DNA of 64,000 nucleotides from Paenibacillus pinisoli (lineage in GTDB: Bacteria; Bacillota; Bacilli; Paenibacillales; Paenibacillaceae). Under the pieces are notes generated by a model, which saw only the letters and a list, made by a program, of their open reading frames with translations, was not told where the DNA came from and searched no databases. Below, in pieces: positions 1 to 6,774 of this stretch. Where the stretch lies: positions 1-64,000 of the forward strand of contig NZ_QXQB01000007.1 in assembly GCF_003605435.1 (NCBI RefSeq), written 5' to 3'. How positions within the stretch are numbered: the stretch's first letter is position 1; each line of letters opens with the position of its first letter. The position numbers and the translations under genes are program-made.

Positions 1-153
1 GCCGAGTTTCTCGGCCTCCAGCCTTCGCAGCGCAGCCAGCGCACGCACTAAGCCGAGTTTCTCGGCCTACAGCCTTCGTATCGCAGCCAGCGCACACTCT
101 AAGCCGAGTTTCTCGGCCTCCAGCCTTTGTGGCGCACCCAGCGCACGCTCTAT
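1..153. repeat. Tandem 51-bp repeat, three copies
   Basis: Three head-to-tail copies of a 51-bp unit start at 1, 52 and 103, each opening with GCCGAGTTTCTCGGCCT. Copies differ at a few bases. The unit is 17 codons long, and on the minus strand it reads as a Leu/Glu/Ala/Arg-rich repeat (RRLEAEKLGL), except that copy 2 has an in-frame stop at 67-69. The array may continue beyond the left edge. It is either a decayed repeat-protein end or a non-coding minisatellite. Confidence 0.8.
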
Positions 154-361
154 GCCAATATTTTTCGGAATTTCAGTAACGACACGTCCGAATGTCACAA
201 AGTGTTCACGGTGCTCCCTCACCTTTGCGAACGAAGAATGTACGTTTAGAGCACTTTTTCGCCCAGAGAACTTTAAAAAATGGTTTAAAAAGGGGGAACA
301 GCAGGATTTAGCAATTCTCTTCAAGAACCCGTCCCGCAGTTCCAATTAAGCTGCCAAAAGA

Positions 362-387
362 AAAGAGGACCCTTGCGGGCCCTCTTT
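362..387. terminator. Intrinsic terminator hairpin
   Basis: A GC-rich stem with a TTGC loop (AAAGAGG...CCTCTTT arms) is followed by a short T-run on the plus strand. It lies just after a weak 65-codon plus-strand frame (152-349) that lacks a ribosome binding site. Which transcript it ends is unclear. Confidence 0.55.
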
Positions 388-729
388 CTGACGGTGTGTT
401 GGATTGGTCGAGTATCATTTCAAACTCTTATTAGCTTGAAGACGTTGGAGATCAACATTCCTCATCGGAGTTAATCAGCAAGCGCTTCATGAATCCTCAT
501 GAGCCCTTTATAAACAAGCTGCGCAGAAGCGCTCCCTTATTTACAGGCTCGAAATGTGTGTGTTACAGACCGTAGTCTTTAGCACAACCCCTCGCTTCTA
601 TGCTGAAGTGAATGAAAAGGAATACCTTGATTACCTTGCACCAGTTGGTCCAATGGAACCACACCTCTCTTCCACCGTCGAAATTTAGAATGCCCCTTTA
701 CGAAACTTTCATACATGATGGCTCAAAAA
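388..729. other. Intergenic region, no gene seen
   Basis: About 340 bases between the hairpin and the yjzC-like gene. No frame with a ribosome binding site or recognisable family was found on either strand, and no convincing RNA motif. Confidence 0.5.
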
Positions 730-912
730 TTATTTGGGCATCCGGATCCATTTGCGCTCGTGATTCGTGTTTTCGGGGAAACGCTCGCCTTTATGCAGCG
801 TTACCTTCTTCGGATTCTCAATGCCCATGTGGAAGGAGTTGACGCCTGCCTCAATGTACGTGCCGTTGTTGGGAGCCCGGTCCCCTTGGTTAAACATCGT
901 AAATTCGCCCAT
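730..912 (-). CDS. yjzC: YjzC-like small protein
   Basis: A 60-residue protein resembling the Bacillus YjzC family. The landmarks are an N-terminal basic/Gln stretch, the block APNNGTYIE, the block NPKKVTLHKGERFPE and a C-terminal TNHxRKW. YjzC proteins are small, soluble and of unknown function in spore formers. The start is supported by GGAGGT about 8 bases upstream. It is monocistronic and divergent from rpsF. Family assignment is from remembered motif similarity, not a search. Confidence 0.8.
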   Translation of the reverse strand: MGEFTMFNQGDRAPNNGTYIEAGVNSFHMGIENPKKVTLHKGERFPENTNHERKWIRMPK

Positions 913-1023
913 TGCTCAGCACCTCCAGATCAATGTGGGACGAGCCCAGCAGCATCGTCCATTGTTTAGTATGGATCGGATCATGGCAGCGCATGACTGA
1001 CAGAATTCGGACGGGAGCATGCC

Positions 1024-1052
1024 TTGTCATTGCGGGAAGAATTTGATATAGT
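1024..1052 (+). promoter_or_regulatory. Sigma-A promoter of rpsF-ssb-rpsR
   Basis: TTGTCA at 1024-1029 and TATAGT at 1047-1052 are separated by 17 bases. Transcription would start near 1059, immediately before the two leader hairpins. Confidence 0.65.
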
Positions 1053-1059
1053 ATAGAGA

Positions 1060-1112
1060 TGCGAGCCTAGGGCTCGTTCCTTGCTCCGCTTAGGCGGGGC
1101 CGTTAGTCCAAA
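1060..1112 (+). ncRNA. Possible S6:S18 autoregulatory leader
   Basis: Two hairpins lie between the predicted start site and the rpsF ribosome binding site. Hairpin 1 has arms 1062-1067/1071-1076. Hairpin 2 has arms 1084-1089/1094-1099 and is followed directly by CCG at 1100-1102. The known rpsF leader in many bacteria binds the S6:S18 complex through a hairpin-associated CCG. Position and the CCG fit; the exact bulge geometry is not proven here. Confidence 0.45.
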
Positions 1113-1127
1113 AGGAGGTGAAACAAT

Positions 1128-1412
1128 ATGCGCAAATATGAAGTGATGTACATCATTCGTCCAGACGTAGAGCAAGAGAACGTTCAAGCTCTCGTTGATA
1201 AGTTCAATGGCATCATCTCCAACGGTGGAGAGGTTACGAAAACAGACGTAATCGGCAAACGCCGTCTTGCGTATGAGATCAATAAGCTTCGTGATGGTTA
1301 CTTTGTTCTGGTACACTTCAACGCTACAACTGAAGTTGTCAATGAGCTTGACCGTATCATGAAGATTACGGATGAAGTTATCCGTACGTTGATCGTCAGA
1401 GACGTAGCTTAG
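1128..1412 (+). CDS. rpsF: 30S ribosomal protein S6
   Basis: A 94-residue protein with the S6 start MRKYEVMYIIRPD and the internal GKRRLAYEI block. S6 binds 16S rRNA as a heterodimer with S18 in the platform of the small subunit. The length is typical. The start follows a strong AAAGGAGGTG. It is first gene of the conserved rpsF-ssb-rpsR operon, with ssb starting 35 bases downstream. Likely autoregulated through the upstream leader. Confidence 0.98.
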   Translation: MRKYEVMYIIRPDVEQENVQALVDKFNGIISNGGEVTKTDVIGKRRLAYEINKLRDGYFVLVHFNATTEVVNELDRIMKITDEVIRTLIVRDVA

Positions 1413-1447
1413 TTCCACAGGATTTTGTTCAATGGGGAGGTCATGAC

Positions 1448-1975
1448 ATGTTGAACCGTGTAATATTGATTGGCAGATTGACGAGAGACCCTGAGCTCCG
1501 TTACACGCCAGCCGGAGTAGCAGTGACGCAATTCACGCTAGCTGTTGACCGACCGTTCACGTCGGGTCAAGGAGAGCGCGAGGCGGATTTCATTCCGGTC
1601 GTGACGTGGCGCCAGCTTGCGGAGACCTGTGCCAATTACTTGCGTAAAGGCCGTCTGACGGCTGTAGAGGGACGCATTCAAGTGCGGAACTACGAGAACA
1701 ATGAGGGCAAGCGTGTGTATGTAACGGAAGTTATTGCAGACAACGTCCGGTTCTTGGAGTCGAGCCGCGAAGGCGGAGCTCCGCGTGAGGAAAGCGGCGG
1801 CGGGTACAGCGGCGGTGGCGGCAATACGGGCGGCGGCTATGGCGGAGGAGGCAACAACTCTTCTTATAGCGGCGGGAATAGCGGCAACCGTTCGAATCAA
1901 TCACGGAACGACAATGATCCGTTCAAGGATGACGGACGCCCGATTGACATTTCCGAAGATGATTTGCCATTCTAA
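1448..1975 (+). CDS. ssb: Single-stranded DNA-binding protein
   Basis: A 175-residue SSB. Residues 1-105 form the OB fold (MLNRVILIGRLTRDPELRYT, then FIPVVTWRQLAE). Residues 115-155 are a Gly/Ser/Asn-rich disordered linker, and the protein ends in the acidic tail DISEDDLPF that recruits replication and repair partners. It coats ssDNA at forks and in recombination. The start follows GGGAGGTC. It lies between the two genes for the S6:S18 pair, as in other Bacillota. Confidence 0.98.
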   Translation: MLNRVILIGRLTRDPELRYTPAGVAVTQFTLAVDRPFTSGQGEREADFIPVVTWRQLAETCANYLRKGRLTAVEGRIQVRNYENNEGKRVYVTEVIADNVRFLESSREGGAPREESGGGYSGGGGNTGGGYGGGGNNSSYSGGNSGNRSNQSRNDNDPFKDDGRPIDISEDDLPF

Positions 1976-2000
1976 CTATTGACGATAAGGAGGATGTATC

Positions 2001-2282
2001 ATGGGCTTCAAGCAAAGAGAAGGCGGCGATGAGCGTCCAGAACGCAAATTCGGCGGCCGTAAAGGCGGACGTAACAAACGTCGTAAAGTTTGTTACTTCA
2101 CTGTAAACAAAATTTCTCACATTGACTATAAAGACACTGATTTGCTGAAAAAGTTTATTAGCGAGCGCGGCAAAATTTTGCCACGTCGTGTAACTGGCAC
2201 AAGCGCGAAATACCAACGTTTGCTGACTGTTGCAATTAAACGTTCCCGTCAAATCGCATTGCTGCCATACACGACTGAATAG
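2001..2282 (+). CDS. rpsR: 30S ribosomal protein S18
   Basis: A 93-residue S18 with a lysine/arginine-rich N-terminal extension and the core KVCYFTVNKISHIDYKD ... LPRRVTGTSAKYQR. The extension (about 27 residues of Gly/Arg/Lys) is somewhat long but common in this group. AAGGAGG precedes the ATG. It is the last gene of the operon and is followed by a strong terminator. Confidence 0.98.
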   Translation: MGFKQREGGDERPERKFGGRKGGRNKRRKVCYFTVNKISHIDYKDTDLLKKFISERGKILPRRVTGTSAKYQRLLTVAIKRSRQIALLPYTTE

Positions 2283-2303
2283 TCTGTAGATCAGCATAAA
2301 GAA

Positions 2304-2329
2304 AGGGCCCTCTTCGGAGGGCTCTTTTT
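2304..2329 (+). terminator. Terminator of rpsF operon
   Basis: A 9-bp stem with one G-T pair and a TTCG tetraloop (2313-2316), followed by TTTTT, sits about 20 bases after the rpsR stop. Confidence 0.9.
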
Positions 2330-2486
2330 GCTATGCGCAGCAGCAATAGAATTGGACAGATATAAAGAGCAAATTTCAATGAATGAAGTGAATTGAAAAG
2401 CGAAGCTTCGCGGAGTATGGACCAGAAATACGCTTATTAAACCGCTTACATCGCTGGCGAAAAAGATGAACCTTAAAATAACTCTA

Positions 2487-2541
2487 TGTATAATAGTGAA
2501 CGCCCACCATCGGCCCCGACCTTTCTGAGAGTGGAAGGTCA
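2487..2541 (+). promoter_or_regulatory. Probable promoter and 5' hairpin of sulP
   Basis: A perfect TATAAT (2489-2494) lies about 75 bases upstream of the sulP start; no good -35 box is seen. A hairpin GACCTT...AAGGTC (about 2518-2539) would form in the short 5' leader. Confidence 0.4.
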
Positions 2542-2570
2542 CCCATTTATAGCATAGAGGAGGATTTTTT

Positions 2571-4025
2571 ATTTTACTGTCAAAACTGAAAAACACGTGG
2601 TTCTTCAACATTCGAGGCGATGTGCTTGCGGGAATTACAGTAGCGCTGGCTTTGATACCGGAAGCGATCGCGTTCTCGATTATCGCAGGCGTTGACCCGA
2701 TGGTAGGGCTGCATGCTTCTTTCTGCATCGCAGTCATCATCTCGCTTGTGGGAGGCCGCCCCGGCATGATCTCCGCCGCAACCGGAGCGATGGCGGTCCT
2801 TATGGTGACGCTGGTCGCTGATCATGGACTAGAGTATCTGTATGCCGCTACGATTCTTACGGGCATCCTGCAATTCATTATCGGGACGCTTAAGCTGGGG
2901 CGATTTATTACGTTTGTGCCGCATTCCGTCGTCACTGGCTTTGTGAACGCGCTGGCGATTCTGATCTTTATGACGCAGCTTGTCCAGTTCGAAGGCGCCA
3001 CATGGGTTATGTATGCGCTGGTAGCAGGCACGCTGCTGATCATCTATGGGCTGCCCCGCATTACAAAGGCTGTACCATCAGCGCTGGTGGCCATTATTGT
3101 CATGACATGTGTCACCGTATTCGGCGGCATCCAGGTCAATACGGTAGGCGATATGGGCGAGATTACGCGCTCGCTGCCGCTCTTCCACGTGCCGGACATT
3201 CTGCTGAACTGGGATTCGCTTGCGATTATTTTCCCAGTCTCGATGACGTTGGCGATCGTCGGTCTCCTGGAGTCGCTTATGACAGCGACGATCCTGGATG
3301 AAGCCACGAACACGAAAAGCGATAAAAACAAGGAAGTGCGCGGACAAGGCATTGCCAATATCGCAACCGGCTTCTTCGGAGGCATGGCGGGCTGTGCGAT
3401 GATCGGCCAGTCGGTTATAAATGTGAAGTCTGGCGGCAGGGGGCGGCTATCGACGCTGACCGCAGGCGTGGTGCTGCTGTTCCTCATTATGGTACTGGGC
3501 GATGTCGTTAAGGTTATTCCTATGGCAGCACTGGTAGGGGTTATGATCATGGTATCGATCGGCACCTTCGATTGGCGCTCCATTCTGAATGTGAAGAAAA
3601 TACCGGTTGCTGATACGCTGGTTATGACGACAACCGTTGCTGTGGTTGTGAACACGCATGACCTTGCAAGAGGCGTTCTCGTTGGCGTGATCATGAGCGC
3701 GCTGATCTTCGGCTGGAGAATTGCAAGGATACAGGCTGTCTCTGAGCTGGAAGCGGGCGGGCGCAAGGTGTACCGCATTAGCGGGCAAATGTTCTTCGGA
3801 ACGATGAGCCACTTCGCTGATCTGTTCGACCCGCAAGGCGACCCTGAGCGGATTGCGATTGACTTCTCAGGCTCTCATGTATGGGATCATTCGGCCGTCA
3901 CAGCCATCTCCAAAGTGGTGAACAAGTATGAGCAGCTCGGCAAGAAGGCAGAGATCATAGGCTTAAATGAGGAAAGCCGCCGCTTGGTGGACAAGGTTGG
4001 GTTAACCGCCTCATCAGGCCATTAA
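2571..4025 (+). CDS. SulP-family anion transporter with STAS domain
   Basis: A SulP/SLC26-type transporter for sulfate or another inorganic anion. About ten membrane segments (GDVLAGITVALALIPEAIAFSII near the start) are followed by a cytoplasmic STAS domain in the last 100 residues (IDFSGSHVWDHSAVTAI). The open frame has no ATG/GTG/TTG before GTG 2622, but that start would cut the conserved N-terminus. Family-like residues (SKLKNTWFFNIRGD) are encoded upstream, behind GAGGAGGA at 2556-2564. Initiation at ATT 2571 (6-base spacing) or CTG 2577 is therefore inferred. Substrate is not determinable. It stands alone, convergent with ktrB. Confidence 0.85.
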   Translation: MLLSKLKNTWFFNIRGDVLAGITVALALIPEAIAFSIIAGVDPMVGLHASFCIAVIISLVGGRPGMISAATGAMAVLMVTLVADHGLEYLYAATILTGILQFIIGTLKLGRFITFVPHSVVTGFVNALAILIFMTQLVQFEGATWVMYALVAGTLLIIYGLPRITKAVPSALVAIIVMTCVTVFGGIQVNTVGDMGEITRSLPLFHVPDILLNWDSLAIIFPVSMTLAIVGLLESLMTATILDEATNTKSDKNKEVRGQGIANIATGFFGGMAGCAMIGQSVINVKSGGRGRLSTLTAGVVLLFLIMVLGDVVKVIPMAALVGVMIMVSIGTFDWRSILNVKKIPVADTLVMTTTVAVVVNTHDLARGVLVGVIMSALIFGWRIARIQAVSELEAGGRKVYRISGQMFFGTMSHFADLFDPQGDPERIAIDFSGSHVWDHSAVTAISKVVNKYEQLGKKAEIIGLNEESRRLVDKVGLTASSGH

Positions 4026-4046
4026 TGGAACATGCACCATAGAATA

Positions 4047-4087
4047 AAAGGCCCTGTAGCGATGGAACGCTGCAGGGCCTTTTTCGT
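4047..4087. terminator. Bidirectional terminator between sulP and ktrB
   Basis: A long stem with AAAGGCCCTG and CAGGGCCTTTTT arms lies between two convergent genes. It has A- and T-runs on both sides and can serve both strands. Confidence 0.85.
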
Positions 4088-4090
4088 TTG

Positions 4091-5479
4091 TTAGCCGATA
4101 AGGATATGATCCTCCGGATAACCGATTTTGGATGTTTGTTTCTTCTGCGACAGGGCAAAGGCGAGCGTGAGCGGCCCAAGCCGGCCGATGAACATCGTAA
4201 TGGCGATAATCACTTTGCCGACAGGTGACAAGTCGGCTGTGAGTCCCATAGAAAGGCCGGTGGTGCTGAAGGCCGATGTCGCCTCGAATAGCACCTGCAG
4301 GAAGTGATCCTCAAGCATGTCCTCCGTAATGGTAAGCAGGAACGTCACGAAGAGGACGCATGTGAGCGAGCTGATGACGACGGCTAGCGCGCGCATGACG
4401 GTATCCTGGGAGATCTTGCGCTCGAACGCATGGATTTGTCCGCCGCCGCGGAACGTATTGAACGTTGCCAGCAGCAGGACGACAACGGTATTGATCTTGA
4501 TACCGCCGCCGGTACCGCCGGAAGCGGCCCCGATGAACATCAGAATAATCAGCAGGAACTGGGACACGGACAGCATGCTGGCGATATCAACCGTATTGAA
4601 TCCGGCGCTCCTCGGCGTGAAGCTTTGGAAGATGGAAGCCATAATCCGTTCACTGAGCGTCAGATCCCCGTAGGTGGCACTGTTCCAGCTCTCCAGCAGG
4701 AACAGAAGCAAGAAGCCCAGCAAGGATAGAATGGCCGTAGCCAGAATGACTATCTTGGAGTGGAGCGACAGCTTGCGCCAGGAGCGCTTGCGGATAATGT
4801 CCACAATGACGATATAGCCCAGGCCGCCTACGACGAACAGCGTAATAATAATGAAGTTCACGATCGGATCGCCGACATGCTGGCTCAATCCATCCGACCA
4901 CAGAGCGAAGCCTGCATTGTTGAAGGCGGATATGGAATGGAACAGCGCGTAATAGGCGGCTCTGCCAAGTCCCATCTCGCTCTCCCAGCGCAACGTCAGG
5001 ATCAGTGTAGCAATCGATTCGAATAAGAATACGATAAGAACCATGTACAGCGACAGCTTCACCAGCCCTTGCGCGGAGGTGGACTGTGTGGAATGTTGAA
5101 TAATAAGCCGCTGCTTGAGTCCGATTTTTTTGCCGAGCAGAATCGCGACCATCACGCCCAAGGTCATAAATCCGATGCCGCCGATCTGGATCAGGAGCAT
5201 GATGACAACTTGTCCGAACATCGAGAAGGCGGAGCCGGTATCGAGTACGACAAGGCCGTTCACGCAGACCGCGGATACAGCGGTGAACAGGGCATTCAAG
5301 AACCCGACGGAATCTCCCGAACTGGAGGAGAACGGCATGCTCAGCAGCACGGTGCCGATACAAATTAAGAAAAAGAACACAATTGTAATGAGCTGAGGCG
5401 GGCTGATATTGTTCTTCAGCCGAGTGATGGTCCGCTCGACCAGGCTGAGTTCACTGCGCCTCGTTCTAAGGGCGTCCAT
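4091..5479 (-). CDS. ktrB: Ktr/Trk-type potassium channel subunit
   Basis: A 462-residue membrane protein of the TrkH/KtrB superfamily with four M1-P-M2 repeats. Selectivity-filter blocks are visible: VCVNGLV, NNAGFAL, RSAGFNTV and STTGLSMG. It forms the K+ pathway and is gated by the RCK subunit encoded just upstream (ktrA), which it overlaps by 14 bases. The ATG at 5479 has GGAG 7 bases upstream. An ATG at 5509 would add 10 residues inside ktrA without a clear ribosome binding site. Confidence 0.93.
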   Translation of the reverse strand: MDALRTRRSELSLVERTITRLKNNISPPQLITIVFFFLICIGTVLLSMPFSSSSGDSVGFLNALFTAVSAVCVNGLVVLDTGSAFSMFGQVVIMLLIQIGGIGFMTLGVMVAILLGKKIGLKQRLIIQHSTQSTSAQGLVKLSLYMVLIVFLFESIATLILTLRWESEMGLGRAAYYALFHSISAFNNAGFALWSDGLSQHVGDPIVNFIIITLFVVGGLGYIVIVDIIRKRSWRKLSLHSKIVILATAILSLLGFLLLFLLESWNSATYGDLTLSERIMASIFQSFTPRSAGFNTVDIASMLSVSQFLLIILMFIGAASGGTGGGIKINTVVVLLLATFNTFRGGGQIHAFERKISQDTVMRALAVVISSLTCVLFVTFLLTITEDMLEDHFLQVLFEATSAFSTTGLSMGLTADLSPVGKVIIAITMFIGRLGPLTLAFALSQKKQTSKIGYPEDHILIG

Positions 5480-6131
5480 AATCGCTCTCCAACTCTCTGA
5501 TATCATCATAGCTGCCTATAATAAGAAGGATATCTCCGGTATGGATCGCATCTTCGGCTTTCGGCGATACGTTAATGTTCTGACCCGTCTTGATCGCCAT
5601 AATCGTGCAGCCGTAGCGCGCACGAATGTTCAGATCCTTCAGCGACAGGCCGTTCATGGCAGGAGGGGCCAATATCTCGGACAGATTATACTCCGGCGAC
5701 AACTCGATGTAATCGATCAGGTTGTCGGAGCTGAGCTGATTGCCCAGCCGGATGCCCATGTCCCGCTCAGGATAGATCACATAATCCGCGCCGATCTTAT
5801 TCAGTACGTTGCCGTGCATTTCGTTGCGGGCTTTGGCCGTTACCTTCGGCACCTTCAGATCCTTCAGCAGCAGCGTCGTCAGAATGCTGGCCTGCAGATC
5901 ATCGCCGATGGCGACAATGGCATGCGTGAAGTTGCTTGCGCCAAGCTCGCGCAGCACGGACTCGTCCGTACAGTCGGCCTGCAGCGCATGGGTCGCAATG
6001 GAGGCCATCTCCTGCACGAGCTGCTCATTCTTATCGACCGCCAGCACTTCATGCCCGTTCTCAATCAGCGTGCGTGTCAGGCTGGAGCCGAAGCGTCCTA
6101 GGCCAATGACCAAAAATTGTTTCTTCATCAT
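5466..6131 (-). CDS. ktrA: Potassium uptake regulator, RCK domains
   Basis: A 221-residue cytoplasmic gating protein. The RCK_N Rossmann domain starts with FLVIGLGRFGSSL (GxGxxG nucleotide-binding loop) and binds ATP/ADP. The RCK_C domain (about residues 135-221) is the c-di-AMP-binding part in characterised KtrA/KtrC proteins. It precedes and overlaps ktrB. Presence of a gdpP phosphodiesterase 10 kb away fits c-di-AMP control of K+ import. No ydaO-type riboswitch was found in the short upstream gap. Confidence 0.93.
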   Translation of the reverse strand: MMKKQFLVIGLGRFGSSLTRTLIENGHEVLAVDKNEQLVQEMASIATHALQADCTDESVLRELGASNFTHAIVAIGDDLQASILTTLLLKDLKVPKVTAKARNEMHGNVLNKIGADYVIYPERDMGIRLGNQLSSDNLIDYIELSPEYNLSEILAPPAMNGLSLKDLNIRARYGCTIMAIKTGQNINVSPKAEDAIHTGDILLIIGSYDDIRELESDYGRP

Positions 6132-6241
6132 GAATCACATCCTGGCAATAGTGGGTTCAAGCCGGAGCATAATGCTGGTAATTTAGCTTGATGGATAACA
6201 TGATAGGAGACAACATTCCTTTTGTCAAAGGCTATTTCGGC

Positions 6242-6478
6242 CTATTGACGAGGCGCTTTCTTTACAATTCGAATGTATTCGCGCGGATAGTAGGGCAAGT
6301 GGATGGCTTCTTGACTATGCCCTTCTTCATCCTGGTAGATTTGATAGCCGCCTTCCGGAATGGGAGCGCGCTTGGCATTAGACTCACGATCAGCTTGAAG
6401 CCGGCTGTGAGCAATTGCGCTTGCTCCGATTAACGACAGGGATACAAGGGTGCATATCATTATTTTGGACCTAATCAC
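6242..6478 (-). CDS. Small secreted or anchored protein, unknown
   Basis: A 78-residue hypothetical protein starting at GTG 6478 with AAAGGAGT 12 bases upstream. It has a basic N-terminus and a hydrophobic segment (IMICTLVSLSLIGASAIA) typical of a signal peptide or anchor, followed by a charged, tyrosine-rich tail. The frame stays open upstream to 6610, but that part has no ribosome binding site. No family is recognised. Confidence 0.5.
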   Translation of the reverse strand: MIRSKIMICTLVSLSLIGASAIAHSRLQADRESNAKRAPIPEGGYQIYQDEEGHSQEAIHLPYYPREYIRIVKKAPRQ

Positions 6479-6556
6479 GGGATTTGACTCACTCCTTTTT
6501 CTTATGAGTAATCCCCTTAGGACCTCGCTTTCATTCGGCGTACAGGGCATTTTCTT

Positions 6557-6585
6557 TTGACAACCCGAGCGGCGGGGGCTATAAT
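6557..6585 (+). promoter_or_regulatory. Perfect consensus promoter of the mrp operon
   Basis: TTGACA (6557-6562), 17-base spacer, TATAAT (6580-6585): an exact sigma-A consensus. Transcription should start near 6592, leaving a leader of about 180 bases before mrpA. Confidence 0.85.
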
Positions 6586-6628
6586 TGACATACATTTTGT
6601 GCGTATGCATTCATATTGTTTCAAGAGG

Positions 6629-6667
6629 TGGAGCCTGCCAACAGCGGGCTCTTTTTGCGTTTTTTTG
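6629..6667 (+). terminator. Intrinsic terminator in the mrp leader
   Basis: GAGCCTGC and GCGGGCTC form an 8-bp stem around a CAACA loop, followed by TTTTTGCGTTTTTTT. It lies between the consensus promoter and mrpA, about 40 bases after the predicted start site, so it may act as an attenuator. A smaller hairpin (GGGG...CCCC, about 6667-6681) follows. Confidence 0.75.
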
Positions 6668-6774
6668 GGGTTATACGCCCCAAATGATGCTGAAACTGGC
6701 CGGAATGGCTTGCTTTTCCATCTGATGGGCAATACTGTTGTTGAATTTGGTTATCAAAAATAGGAGGTCGCATC

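Noticed and set aside
67..345. 92-codon minus-strand frame running into the 51-bp repeats
   Set aside because: TTG start without ribosome binding site and premature stop within the repeat; treated as repeat-derived.
152..349. 65-codon plus-strand frame before the hairpin at 362
   Set aside because: No ribosome binding site and overlaps the opposite frame; the downstream hairpin alone is not enough support.
6132..6241. c-di-AMP riboswitch in front of ktrA
   Set aside because: The gap is about 110 bases and shows no matching conserved blocks.
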